In this document: piece after piece, positions 16,165 through 24,896 of the stretch
Layout: each line of letters opens with the position of its first letter
How positions within the stretch are numbered: position 1 is the stretch's first letter
DNA from: Candidatus Saccharimonadota bacterium
GTDB lineage: Bacteria > Patescibacteriota > Saccharimonadia > Saccharimonadales > Saccharimonadaceae
NCBI GenBank assembly: GCA_030530425.1
Contig: JAUMVA010000002.1
Location: forward strand, 1-64,000
Reading direction: 5' to 3'
Length of the DNA stretch: 64,000 nucleotides
The notes under the pieces: generated by a model
Database searches by the model: none
Seen by the model: only the letters and a program-made list of their open reading frames with translations
Told to the model about the DNA's origin: nothing
Made by a program: the position numbers and the translations under genes

Positions 16165-16191
16165 TAAAAAATACTAGAGCTTTAGCCTAGT
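16165..16191 (-). terminator. Terminator of tRNA-His
   Basis: ACTAG/CTAGT imperfect hairpin followed on the minus strand by ATTTTTTATTTT. Confidence 0.6.
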
Positions 16192-16206
16192 AAATAATCT
16201 GGAGTC

Positions 16207-16284
16207 TGGGGCGAATGATGGGATTCGAACCCACGGCCTTCTGTGCCACAAACAGACGCTCTAACCAGCTGAGCTACATCCGCC
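16207..16284 (-). tRNA. tRNA-His(GUG)
   Basis: Acceptor GCGGATG/CATTCGC with the histidine-specific extra G(-1) opposite C73, T-arm GGTTCGAATCC, anticodon loop TTGTGGC giving GUG. CCA encoded. Confidence 0.94.
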
Positions 16285-16391
16285 ATAACCAGTTTCTAGA
16301 TTATATCATAAAATACTAAAAAAGTGAATGGCGTTAATCTTTAAACTAAAATATTTCCCAAATAAGCTATTTTCTGTTATAATAAGACGTT

Positions 16392-17822
16392 ATGATAAAA
16401 CCAGTATTTAAACGAACAAAAATTTTAGCAACTATTGGTCCAGCAACTTATAGTTATGAACAAATTTATAAATTAATTGAGGCCGGTATTAATGGCTGTC
16501 GGTTGAATTTTAGCCATGGAGAATATGCTGAAAAAACTCAAGCTATCGAGTGGATTCGTCAAGCTTCAAATGAACTTGGCAAACCAGTAGCGGTTTTGCA
16601 GGACTTGCAAGGTCCAAAGATTCGCATGGGCACCTTTAATAATGATGAACCAGTAGCGGTTAAAGCTGGTGATCAGTTAATTTTAGATGCTGCAATTAGC
16701 GAATGGGATGGTGAAAAAACTTTCCCAGTACAATACAATCTGGCTGAAAAAGTTAAGGTTGGTGAAGCGCTGTTTATTTTTGACGGCAAAATTAAAACTA
16801 AAATTGTTGAAATTGTATCTGATACGGCGATCAAAGTTGAAGTTTTGAACGATGGTAAAGTTTATTCACGCAAGGGCTTAAATCTGCCTGATACTGATTT
16901 TGGTGGTGATATTTTAACTGATAAAGATTTGCGTGATATTGAATTTGGCGCAACTCAAGACATTGATTATGTAGCTTTAAGTTTTATTCAAACTGCTGAT
17001 GATATACATAACTTACGTCAGATTTTGCTATCACATGGATCAAGATCACAAATTATTGCTAAAATTGAAACCAAACGAGCTATCTTACCAGAAAATCTGG
17101 AAGAAATTGTCAAAGCTACAGATGGTATTATGGTTGCCCGTGGCGATTTGGCAGTAGAAGCTGGTGCTGAAGTTGTGCCATCTGTTCAAGATGAATTAAT
17201 GCGTTTGACACGTAAATATGGCAAATTGATTATCGTAGCAACTCAAATGTTAGCTAGTATGGTTGATAATCCAGAGCCAACTCGCGCTGAAGCTTCAGAT
17301 ATTGCAGTGGCGGTGATGCAAGGTGCTGATACGGTGATGTTATCTGATGAAACCGCAATGGGCAAATATCCAATTCAGGCCGTTGAGGCGATGAAGCGAA
17401 TTATTCTTCACACTCAAGCTCATGTTTCTCCTAGAGAATACTCAACTGATGTTTATAGCGACGAAACAGCGCTTGATTCAATTAGTTCAGCGGCGGTCGA
17501 GATTGCTTCACAAATTAATGCGCAAGCTATTGTGGCTGAAACCAAGAGCGGTGCAACAGCTTATCGAATTGCGGCAACTCGTCCGAATCGAGTGATTTTA
17601 AGCGTTACAGATGATCCAAAAACTGCACAGCAACTGGCTTTAAGTTATGCAAACCAAAGCTATATTCGTCCAGTTAGTGAAGACTATGGTTACAAACTAG
17701 CTCAAGAATTAAAAGCTGCGGATCGATTCGACACTAGTCGTGATGTTCAAGTCGTTATTGTTAGTGGTCGTCAACCAGGTATTGAGGGAGCGACTGACAC
17801 AATTCAAGTCCGTACGATTTAA
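16392..17822 (+). CDS. pyk: Pyruvate kinase
   Basis: Converts phosphoenolpyruvate and ADP to pyruvate and ATP. Full-length (476 residues) with TKILATIGPA at the N-terminus, LNFSHG, LQDLQGPKIRMG, the active-site lysine region IIAKIETKRA, GIMVARGDLAVE, TQMLASMVDNPEPTRAE and a C-terminal domain (about 345-476). First of three clustered glycolytic genes pyk-pgk-tpiA, each with its own promoter rather than one operon. Leaderless: extended -10 TGT-TATAAT ends 8 nt before ATG 16392. Confidence 0.97.
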   Translation: MIKPVFKRTKILATIGPATYSYEQIYKLIEAGINGCRLNFSHGEYAEKTQAIEWIRQASNELGKPVAVLQDLQGPKIRMGTFNNDEPVAVKAGDQLILDAAISEWDGEKTFPVQYNLAEKVKVGEALFIFDGKIKTKIVEIVSDTAIKVEVLNDGKVYSRKGLNLPDTDFGGDILTDKDLRDIEFGATQDIDYVALSFIQTADDIHNLRQILLSHGSRSQIIAKIETKRAILPENLEEIVKATDGIMVARGDLAVEAGAEVVPSVQDELMRLTRKYGKLIIVATQMLASMVDNPEPTRAEASDIAVAVMQGADTVMLSDETAMGKYPIQAVEAMKRIILHTQAHVSPREYSTDVYSDETALDSISSAAVEIASQINAQAIVAETKSGATAYRIAATRPNRVILSVTDDPKTAQQLALSYANQSYIRPVSEDYGYKLAQELKAADRFDTSRDVQVVIVSGRQPGIEGATDTIQVRTI

Positions 17823-17899
17823 TTTTTGTGTGCCAAATAGGCTTGTACGGACTGTTTTAACAATGTATTATTTATAATAAAGCTAAATTTAGGGTGGTA

Positions 17900-19123
17900 A
17901 TGAATAAAATAAGCGCACATCAACTTGATTATCAAGGAAAGATAGTTTTAATTCGGACTGACTATAATTTACCGTTAGCTAATGGTAAAATTACAAGTGA
18001 TGCGCGCTTGCGGGCTAGTTTGCCAGTGATAAAAACTGCCCTAGACGGTGGCGCTCGGCGAATAGTGATCATTAGTCATATGGGTCGACCTGCTGGATTG
18101 GACAAGAAGCTCTCACTTAAGCCAGTTATAAAATTATTAGAAAAATACCTTCAGCGTCCAGTTCAGTTTGTTGATAAGTGGCGAGAGGTGGCTTCGCTCG
18201 ATGAATTGTTGAAAAAAAATAAATCAACTGATTCTGAAATTGATCAAAATCGGATTGTTTTATTAGAGAATTTGCGATTTGATCAAGGCGAGGCGAATAA
18301 TGATCGACGATTTGCTGAAGATCTAGTACGAATAATTAATGCAGATTTGTTTGTTCAAGATGGTTTTGCTGTTGCGCATCGTCGGACTGCAACGACCGAT
18401 GTGATCACAAAATTATTGCCAAGCTATGCAAGTGATAATTTTTGCCGTGAATATGCGATGATTACAAGCTTTTTACGACATGCTCCTAGACCTTGTGTGG
18501 CAATCGTTGGCGGCGCAAAAGTTAGTGATAAAATTGATTTTTTGCGTAAGATTGCTGAAAAAGTTGATTATTTAGTAATTGGTGGGGCGATGGCACATGC
18601 TTTTTTGGCGCATCGAGGCGTTAAACTTGGCAAAAGCTTATTAGAAGCCAATCAAGACGCTACAGTCGAAGAAATTTATCGAGTTTGGGTTCAGTTAAAT
18701 AAGCCAGCTAGTCGAATTATTTTGCCAATTGACGCTGAAGTTGGGGCCAAACTAACACAAAAAACTAGCCACCAGCGTTTAATCAATCAAATTGGTGAGC
18801 GCGAAATGATTGGTGATTTGGGTAAGAAAAGCATTGATCAAATTATTAAATTAATTGAGCAAGCCGGAAGCATTTTATGGAATGGAAATTTAGGTTATAC
18901 TGAAAATCCGATTTTTGCCCATGCTTCGAAAGAGGTTTTTACTGCTTTATGCAGATACCGGCCAAAGACTTTGATCGGTGGCGGTGATACGGTTGGTTTT
19001 GTTGAAAAAAATACAACAGCTGTTGATTTTCCAGAATTATTTTTATCAACTGGTGGTGGTGCGACTTTAGAGCTGCTGGCTTATAATACTTTGCCTGGTG
19101 CTGAGGGTTTACTTAATATATAA
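17900..19123 (+). CDS. pgk: Phosphoglycerate kinase
   Basis: Makes ATP from 1,3-bisphosphoglycerate. The 407-residue chain has the PGK signature VLIRTDYNLPL near the N-terminus (Tyr/Leu replace the usual Phe/Val in RVDFNVP), HMGRP, LLENLRFDQGE, VQDGFAVAHR, AIVGGAKVSDKI, LWNGNLGYTE and GGGDT. The start is ATG 17900, preceded by AGGGTGGTA; the upstream GTG at 17894 falls inside that motif and is less likely. A TATAAT lies about 25 nt upstream. The N-terminal motif is divergent for the family. Confidence 0.95.
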   Translation: MNKISAHQLDYQGKIVLIRTDYNLPLANGKITSDARLRASLPVIKTALDGGARRIVIISHMGRPAGLDKKLSLKPVIKLLEKYLQRPVQFVDKWREVASLDELLKKNKSTDSEIDQNRIVLLENLRFDQGEANNDRRFAEDLVRIINADLFVQDGFAVAHRRTATTDVITKLLPSYASDNFCREYAMITSFLRHAPRPCVAIVGGAKVSDKIDFLRKIAEKVDYLVIGGAMAHAFLAHRGVKLGKSLLEANQDATVEEIYRVWVQLNKPASRIILPIDAEVGAKLTQKTSHQRLINQIGEREMIGDLGKKSIDQIIKLIEQAGSILWNGNLGYTENPIFAHASKEVFTALCRYRPKTLIGGGDTVGFVEKNTTAVDFPELFLSTGGGATLELLAYNTLPGAEGLLNI

Positions 19124-19165
19124 AATTGATTATAATAAGCATAAGTTTAATAATATCGAGAAAAT

Positions 19166-19948
19166 ATGGCAAAAAATAAAAAAATTATTATCGGAAACTG
19201 GAAAATGAACTTCACGATGAACGAGTCCAGTTTGTATTTACATAAATTAAGTAATTTGGTTCAAGCACATCGTAATATTGATGTGGTATTAGCCCCGTCG
19301 ATTTTTACTTTGCAATCACTCAGCCTACAAGTTAATCGACGACAATTTAAATTAGCGGCTCAGAACTTTTATTGGCGTGATTTTGGATCGTATACCGGCG
19401 AAGTGTCGATTGCTCAATTAAAAGGAATCGTTGACTATGCGATTATTGGACACATGGAACGTCGACATATTTTTAACGAAGCCGATAAAGATATTCGTGG
19501 TAAAGTTCAAGCAGCTTTACGCTCTGGAGTTAAACCAATTTTATGTGTTGGTGAGACGATTATTGATCGAACTAACGGTGAAACGCGTGATGTGATTAAT
19601 GATCAGCTGATGGCTGGTTTGGCGAACATAACTAGTGATGATATTGCCGAATGTGTGATTGTTTATGAACCAGTTTGGGCGGTTGGTACGGGTGAAATTG
19701 CAACAGCTGCTGAAGTCCAAAAAGCGATTAAAATTGTCCGTCAGCAGATTGAGTACATGTTCGGTAAAAAAGCAGCACAGGTGGTTCGCGTAGTTTATGG
19801 AGGTAGCGTTGATACTAATACGGCATTTGACTATCTAGAATTAGATGGTGTTGATGGCCTAATCCTTGGAAAAGCTAGTCTAAATGCTTATGAATTTAGT
19901 GATATTATTGAAAAAACTTATAGTTTAACGCGTGAAGGAGACAAATAA
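19166..19948 (+). CDS. tpiA: Triosephosphate isomerase
   Basis: Interconverts dihydroxyacetone phosphate and glyceraldehyde 3-phosphate. 260 residues. N11 and K13 in GNWKMN, His96, and catalytic Glu168 in VYEPVWAVGTG are present, with phosphate-loop VYGGSV. The His96 motif reads GHMERR instead of the usual GHSERR, a Ser-to-Met change. The stop overlaps the next gene's ATG (TAATG), so the following anchored protein is co-translated. Confidence 0.97.
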   Translation: MAKNKKIIIGNWKMNFTMNESSLYLHKLSNLVQAHRNIDVVLAPSIFTLQSLSLQVNRRQFKLAAQNFYWRDFGSYTGEVSIAQLKGIVDYAIIGHMERRHIFNEADKDIRGKVQAALRSGVKPILCVGETIIDRTNGETRDVINDQLMAGLANITSDDIAECVIVYEPVWAVGTGEIATAAEVQKAIKIVRQQIEYMFGKKAAQVVRVVYGGSVDTNTAFDYLELDGVDGLILGKASLNAYEFSDIIEKTYSLTREGDK

Positions 19949-21069
19949 TGCAAGATATTGATTTCGAAGCATTGGATCAGGCAGTTAATCAGATCATGGA
20001 TCAAGCCAAACATGATTCGAAACAAACTGAGCGAGTTAAACAAATTAAAAAACAACAACTTTCTGGGCGCAGTATGGATGTCATTAGTCCAACTAAAAAA
20101 GCGCCAATGACTATGGAACAGCTGCGAAGTGCGAGACAATCTGCTACGAATAAAATCAATCAACCGCAAATCGATCGGTCAATCCAAGATATTGTTCGTA
20201 GAAAAACGAAAGTCAAATTAATTTCTAAACCAGTGACTTCTTTGTCTTCGTCAACTCAAACTGTCGTTTCTAGTTCAAAACCGATTGAACGAAAAACCGC
20301 TTTGTCGACTTCATCTAAACCAATCTTAAATCAGCTTCCAGTTACGAGTAGTAAATCTCGTCGGGCAGATTTAATTCGCCGTCGCCGTCGTGGTTCAGAA
20401 AAACAGCGCTCAATAATTTTAAGTCATCAACAACCAGAAGAATTAAACACTAATCAGCCAGCGGTTTTGCATGGCAAAGTCCAGACTGAGACCTTATCAA
20501 CGAAACAGCCTGACGGCACAGAAACTGTCTATAATAGAAGCGAATTTGATTATGCGGTTAAGTTTGGTCTTGATTCGGAAGCTATTGATAGTCCCCGCGT
20601 AGCGATGCCACGAGTTGCTAGCCCAGTCCATTCGATCAATACTATCACAGAACAAAGTGCGGTGCCTAAAACTAGTCAAGCTCCAGCTGAACCGGTTAAA
20701 TCTCACAGTGTAAATCTTGACATGCAGCCAGCCCCTAGGGTGGCTGTTGCTCGAGCTAAAACACGTTCTGATAATGTTGAGTCGGTACGGACCGGAAGTC
20801 CGTTTATTGAAACGGCAAAAGTTGAAAAACGACCACTTGGTGTACCTGCCGCTGCTTATCGCTCAACCGAAAATGTAATTGATGCACCGAAAATTGATTT
20901 TGGTGACGATGAATCAACTCGTGAGCCCAATTTATATAATGGAAACTCACGCTTGGCTGATAAGTCAGTAGATAAAAAAAGTCATTGGTTAGCGTGGGTA
21001 GTGGCAATTATTGCCGTATTGCTGATTGTTGGGGTGGCGTTTTACTTCGTTTACGTATACAATAAGTAA
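19948..21069 (+). CDS. Tail-anchored basic protein of unknown function
   Basis: 373 residues. No globular family is recognised. The first 330 residues are Ser/Thr/Pro/Gln/Lys-rich with a very basic cluster (RRADLIRRRRRGSEK near 138-152), and one hydrophobic helix sits at the extreme C-terminus (about 346-370). This suggests a largely disordered cytoplasmic protein fixed to the membrane by its tail, possibly binding nucleic acid or the acidic membrane surface. It is translationally coupled to tpiA upstream, and the helicase gene starts directly after its stop. Confidence 0.7.
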   Translation: MQDIDFEALDQAVNQIMDQAKHDSKQTERVKQIKKQQLSGRSMDVISPTKKAPMTMEQLRSARQSATNKINQPQIDRSIQDIVRRKTKVKLISKPVTSLSSSTQTVVSSSKPIERKTALSTSSKPILNQLPVTSSKSRRADLIRRRRRGSEKQRSIILSHQQPEELNTNQPAVLHGKVQTETLSTKQPDGTETVYNRSEFDYAVKFGLDSEAIDSPRVAMPRVASPVHSINTITEQSAVPKTSQAPAEPVKSHSVNLDMQPAPRVAVARAKTRSDNVESVRTGSPFIETAKVEKRPLGVPAAAYRSTENVIDAPKIDFGDDESTREPNLYNGNSRLADKSVDKKSHWLAWVVAIIAVLLIVGVAFYFVYVYNK

Positions 21070-23166
21070 ATGGATTTATTTAAAGAGCTGAATTCGGCGC
21101 AGGAAGAAGCTGTTCGGACTGTTGATGGTCCAGTATTGGTTTTAGCTGGCGCTGGTAGTGGTAAAACTAAGACGTTGACACACCGAATTGCTCATTTAAT
21201 TCAAAATTGTGGCGTATTAGATCGAGAGATTTTAGCAGTCACTTTTACTAATAAGGCGGCTAGTGAAATGCGCCAACGATTAGCAAAATTATTAGGTGTG
21301 GTTGATAACTGGTTTTTTATGCCATTTATGGGGACATTTCACGGTATCTGTGTAAAGATTTTACGCGAAAGCGGTTCGGCAATTCAAATTGATCCCAAAT
21401 TTGTGATTTTAGACGAATCTGATCGGCAAGGTTTAATAAAAACGGCTATGACTAACCTTGGCTTGCGCTCGGAGTTAAAACCGCGTTCGGTAGCTGCAAT
21501 GATTTCAACGGCTAAAAATAAAATGCAATCGCCAGATGATTATGCCTCATCAGTTTCTCATCATGATAAAAAGATCATTGCTGAAATCTATCGTGAATAT
21601 GAAGCTTTACGTCGTCAAATGCACGGACTAGACTTTGACGATTTGTTGCTCGAAGTTGTGCGATTGTTTCGGACTATTGTGTCGGTTCGAAAATTATGGC
21701 AGGAGCGATTTAAGTTTATTTTGATTGATGAATATCAAGACACTAATGCCGCACAATACCAGATTGTGAAGTTACTAGTGAATAAATCAGCAAATATTTG
21801 CGTAGTGGGCGATGATTGGCAGTCGGTATATAGTTTTCGCGGGGCGGATTTTACTAATATTCTAAATTTTCAGCATGATTTTCCTGGCGCAAAAGTAATA
21901 AAGTTGGAACAAAATTATCGTTCAACCGGTAATATTTTAGCGATTGCTCAGCGTGTAATTGAAAAAAACGTTAATCGCACGGATAAACAAATGTGGACAG
22001 CGTCGGGTGATGGTGAGCCGGTCGAATTACGTCGAGCGCAAGACGAAAGTGATGAGGCTTTTAAAATTGCAAATTTAATCCGTGATTTAAATACGATTTA
22101 TGGTTTAGATGAGATTGCAATTTTGTATCGGGCGAATGCTCAGAGCTATAGTCTAGAGCGAGCGTTGATTGCAGCTAATCTCAGTTACAAAATCATCGGT
22201 GGCGTGCGCTTTTTTGACCGCAAAGAAATTAAAGATATTTTAGCTTATTTGCGTTTAATTTATCAACCTTATGATCAAGTGAGTTTAGCTCGAATTATGA
22301 ATGTGCCAGCTCGTGGCATTGGTAAAGCGACACAAGACAAGTTTTTGGCGTGGTGGCAAACAACTGATTATGATCTTTTTACGGCTTTAACTCGAATTCA
22401 GGAAGCTGATTTAAGTTCTCAAACAATCAATAAAATCGCCAAATTCCAAGCAATTATGGAGCAAATTCGTCAATTGGCGAGTGATAATCTATCACCAAGT
22501 GAATTAATAGAAGCCGTGATAAAATGGACTGGCTATCGTGAATTAATTCGCAAGGATCAGTTGACAGCCGAAATGAAACTAGACTACTTACAAGAATTGA
22601 TTAAAGGCGCTAAAGAATATGCTGATCTAGGATCATTTTTAGAAGATGCTGCTTTGCTGTCAAGTAGTGACAGTCAGGCGTCAGGTCATGAAATCAGTTT
22701 GATGACCATGCATGCGGCAAAGGGTTTGGAATTCCCAGTGGTGATTGTGATTGGTTTTGAGGAAGGTACTTTTCCGCATGCTCGAGTGTTTGAAAAACCA
22801 GAAGAGTTAGAGGAAGAGCGTCGCTTGTGTTATGTAGCAATGACAAGAGCAAAAGAACGATTGTACTTATTCTATGCTAATTCACGATTTATAGCTGGCA
22901 ATCGTCAATCAGCAACACCGTCGCGTTTTTTGACTGATGCTGGATTGATTGACGGCGCTTCAAATGACAATTATGATCATTGGGCGACGAGCGATGACGT
23001 GTTAATTGACACAATAAATGAGTTCAATATTGGCGATCGAGTGCGATCGGGAATGTTTGGAGCTGGTGAAGTGATTGATGTGGATGGTTTAGCAGTTACA
23101 ATTAGATTTGACAATAATCAAATTCGTAAGCTAAACATTGAATTTGCAAAGCTAGAACTACTCTGA
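21070..23166 (+). CDS. pcrA: UvrD/PcrA/Rep-type superfamily 1 DNA helicase
   Basis: 3'-5' helicase of repair and replication-fork maintenance. 698 residues with all SF1A motifs: Q motif (LNSAQEEAV), Walker A GAGSGKT (27-33), VTFTNKAASEM, GTFHGI, Walker B DEYQDTN, GDDWQSVYSFRGAD, QNYRSTGNIL, TMHAAKGLEFPVV, and CYVAMTRAKERLYL. The C-terminal 60 residues form a PcrA-like beta domain (GDRVRSGMFGAGEVIDVDG). The ATG follows the previous stop with no gap, so it is read from the tpiA-side transcript. It may work with UvrA and UvrC encoded in this window in excision repair. Confidence 0.95.
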   Translation: MDLFKELNSAQEEAVRTVDGPVLVLAGAGSGKTKTLTHRIAHLIQNCGVLDREILAVTFTNKAASEMRQRLAKLLGVVDNWFFMPFMGTFHGICVKILRESGSAIQIDPKFVILDESDRQGLIKTAMTNLGLRSELKPRSVAAMISTAKNKMQSPDDYASSVSHHDKKIIAEIYREYEALRRQMHGLDFDDLLLEVVRLFRTIVSVRKLWQERFKFILIDEYQDTNAAQYQIVKLLVNKSANICVVGDDWQSVYSFRGADFTNILNFQHDFPGAKVIKLEQNYRSTGNILAIAQRVIEKNVNRTDKQMWTASGDGEPVELRRAQDESDEAFKIANLIRDLNTIYGLDEIAILYRANAQSYSLERALIAANLSYKIIGGVRFFDRKEIKDILAYLRLIYQPYDQVSLARIMNVPARGIGKATQDKFLAWWQTTDYDLFTALTRIQEADLSSQTINKIAKFQAIMEQIRQLASDNLSPSELIEAVIKWTGYRELIRKDQLTAEMKLDYLQELIKGAKEYADLGSFLEDAALLSSSDSQASGHEISLMTMHAAKGLEFPVVIVIGFEEGTFPHARVFEKPEELEEERRLCYVAMTRAKERLYLFYANSRFIAGNRQSATPSRFLTDAGLIDGASNDNYDHWATSDDVLIDTINEFNIGDRVRSGMFGAGEVIDVDGLAVTIRFDNNQIRKLNIEFAKLELL

Positions 23167-23198
23167 AATTGAGATTTTTAAAAAAGTTAATAAAAGTA

Positions 23199-23227
23199 TT
23201 GATTATAAATAGATATTGTGATATAAT
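23199..23227 (+). promoter_or_regulatory. Promoter of the structured RNA at 23.2 kb
   Basis: TTGATT (23199-23204), exactly 17 bp, TATAAT (23222-23227) with extended TGA. No ORF follows on this strand. Confidence 0.8.
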
Positions 23228-23233
23228 AAAATG

Positions 23234-23455
23234 CACTATTGGGCTATAACTGATTTTTCAGTCCCCGATAGTCAGCCCTGCTGGTTTGAGTTCTCTGCTC
23301 GAACTAGCGGGGATAGATCTTTATTCATGGAATAGACGCAGACATGCTGAAAATGCCTAACACACACTACGCTTTTCATGGGCACCTCCTTTATCATATA
23401 AAGCATGTCTGCGTCGCCCCCCTCTTGCGAGTCAATTAGATGGCTCGCTTTTTCT
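23234..23455 (+). ncRNA. Structured RNA with exposed anti-Shine-Dalgarno sequence
   Basis: Between a strong promoter and a terminator-like hairpin lie four consecutive hairpins: 23235-23272 (ACTAT/ATAGT base, inner ACTGA/TCAGT); 23276-23312 (15 bp including three G-U pairs, loop TTCTCTG); about 23318-23336; and 23335-23415 with a perfect 14-bp closing stem (23335-23348 with 23402-23415). The large loop of the last one contains CACCTCCTTT (23383-23392), the sequence of the 16S rRNA 3' end that binds Shine-Dalgarno sites. It does not match 6S, tmRNA, SRP or RNase P RNA as I know them. The opposite strand has a short SD-led ORF here but no promoter. Confidence 0.65.
23427..23455 (+). terminator. 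Terminator-like hairpin ending the structured RNA
   Basis: GCGAG (23427-23431) / CTCGC (23444-23448) followed by TTTTTC. It overlaps the 3' end of the convergent cation-efflux gene. Confidence 0.55.
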
Positions 23456-24335
23456 TTGTCTCGATTGATAGTGGCTCGGTGTGAATAATTACGTCAGTTT
23501 GTTTACCAAATAATTGTTTAATTTGATCGCTGACAAGATGAGTCTGGGTGTGGGCTTGCTTAATTGTCCAATTTTCTGGAACCAGTAAGTGAAAAGTAAT
23601 AATTTTTTGATGATTAGCCTGTTGGGTGCGCAATTTGTGATAACACAGGCCTTGGCTTTTTAATTGAGATAAGTAATCTAATAATTTTTGCTGGTCGTCG
23701 TAATTGATGGCTGGGTCGAGTAAGCCGTTAATCGATTTGCTAATCAATACGAAGCCAGTTTTGAAGATGTGCAAGGCTACTAAAATAGCAATGAGTGGGT
23801 CAAGAAATTGCAAATTAGTTAATTGAACTAAAAATACAGCAATCAATACGCCAACTGATGTCCAAACATCAGTCATTAAATGTTGTCCGTCTGCCTCAAG
23901 AGTAACCGAATGATACCGTTTACCGTTTTTGATTAAAATCTGAGCGGTGACTAAATTAAATATTGAAGCGATAATTGAAAGAATTGCCCCAATGTCAAAT
24001 GCAGTAATTTCAGCGGGATTAAATAGGCGTTGTATTGCCGAAAAAATAATAGCTAGTGCGGCGGCGAATATTAGAACTCCTTCAATGATGCTTGAAAAAT
24101 ACTCAGCTTTAGCGTGTCCAAAATTATGATCTGAATCAGCGGGTTTGATCGAATAATTAAAAATAATTAGGGCGGTTATGGCCGCTACTAAATTTACGAT
24201 TGACTCGAGTGCGTCAGACAGCAGACTAATCGAATTAGTTAAGAATGAAGCGATTGTTTTGAAGGCAATAGTAATAATTGCCGTTAGGATAGATAAATAA
24301 ATAAATTTTTGAAGATGTTTACGGAAATCTATCAT
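23436..24335 (-). CDS. Cation diffusion facilitator (CDF) transporter
   Basis: 299-residue antiporter exporting divalent metals (Zn, Fe or Mn) from the cytoplasm. Six membrane helices, SLLSDALESIVN in helix 2, DHNFGHAKAEYFSS after helix 3, and DGQHLMTDVWTS with the His/Asp metal-site pattern in helix 5. The C-terminal cytoplasmic domain (about 205-290) is of the usual CDF dimerisation type. It is close to FieF-like members in size, but the metal cannot be told from sequence alone. The gene converges on the structured RNA. Confidence 0.92.
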   Translation of the reverse strand: MIDFRKHLQKFIYLSILTAIITIAFKTIASFLTNSISLLSDALESIVNLVAAITALIIFNYSIKPADSDHNFGHAKAEYFSSIIEGVLIFAAALAIIFSAIQRLFNPAEITAFDIGAILSIIASIFNLVTAQILIKNGKRYHSVTLEADGQHLMTDVWTSVGVLIAVFLVQLTNLQFLDPLIAILVALHIFKTGFVLISKSINGLLDPAINYDDQQKLLDYLSQLKSQGLCYHKLRTQQANHQKIITFHLLVPENWTIKQAHTQTHLVSDQIKQLFGKQTDVIIHTEPLSIETKKKRAI

Positions 24336-24383
24336 GCAATAATTGTAGGTAAAAGTAAATAAAAAGACAAGCTAAATTTAAGA

Positions 24384-24404
24384 AAACCCCCTCGAGGGGG
24401 GTAT
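24384..24404 (-). terminator. Terminator of the 24.4-24.7 kb orphan gene
   Basis: GC-rich palindrome CCCCCTCGAGGGGG (24387-24400) followed by TTTTC on the minus strand. Confidence 0.8.
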
Positions 24405-24748
24405 TATTTTAGTGCGTTAGCCATTTCCTGCTTAAAATTTCTTGATACAGTATCTTTTTTAATTGCGTAAAGATAACCTGTGTTGCTATAGACTTGTATT
24501 TCATCCGGCTTCGAATAAGTCTTGTACAGATTCAAAATCGGAGATGACTCAATAGTTATTCCATCCATAGCTTTATTACCATTGCCGTAAGATTGACCAG
24601 TCAAAAACATTTTTTTCTTTATTTCAAATGTCTTTTGAGTGTCTCTTAATGAGACTGGTTGGTTAATAAAGCTAACTAACTCCTTTATGAGCTTAGTGTC
24701 TTTTTCTCCCTCAATAAAAATTAAGGACCAATTTTTTAATTTTTTCAT
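24404..24748 (-). CDS. Orphan SD-led small protein
   Basis: 114 residues, starting at the ATG 24748 that follows AAAGGAGG (24754-24761 on the plus strand) by 5 nt; the frame is open further upstream but that part would precede the ribosome site. Mixed alpha/beta-looking, Lys-rich, no membrane segment, no recognised family. The start, KNWSLIFIEGEKD, faintly recalls the first strand of a P-loop kinase without the loop, comparable to the degenerate Tmk at 15.5 kb, but the similarity is too weak to name. Arginine codons are AGA. It has its own promoter and terminator. Confidence 0.7.
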   Translation of the reverse strand: MKKLKNWSLIFIEGEKDTKLIKELVSFINQPVSLRDTQKTFEIKKKMFLTGQSYGNGNKAMDGITIESSPILNLYKTYSKPDEIQVYSNTGYLYAIKKDTVSRNFKQEMANALK

Positions 24749-24790
24749 AAAACCCTCCTTTGATATAAAATGAGCTAACAACACATTTTA

Positions 24791-24819
24791 ATTATATCAT
24801 ATTTGTGCTTAAAAAGCAA
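24791..24819 (-). promoter_or_regulatory. Promoter of the 24.4-24.7 kb orphan gene
   Basis: On the minus strand TTGCTT (24814-24819), 17 bp, TATAAT (24791-24796), extended TGA. The same boxes and spacing as the degenerate tmk promoter. Confidence 0.8.
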
Positions 24820-24896
24820 GAGTAAACAAAATATAATGATTAAGTCGGTTTACTAGTAGTTTTTAAACCTAAAGTATGATATAATTTTCAGTCGAT

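Noticed and set aside
23272-23379. Minus-strand 35-codon ORF with AAAGGAGG 5 nt before ATG 23379
   Set aside because: The Shine-Dalgarno is the complement of the anti-SD loop of the plus-strand RNA. No minus-strand promoter with correct spacing is found upstream, whereas the plus strand has a consensus promoter. Kept as the competing explanation in the RNA finding.
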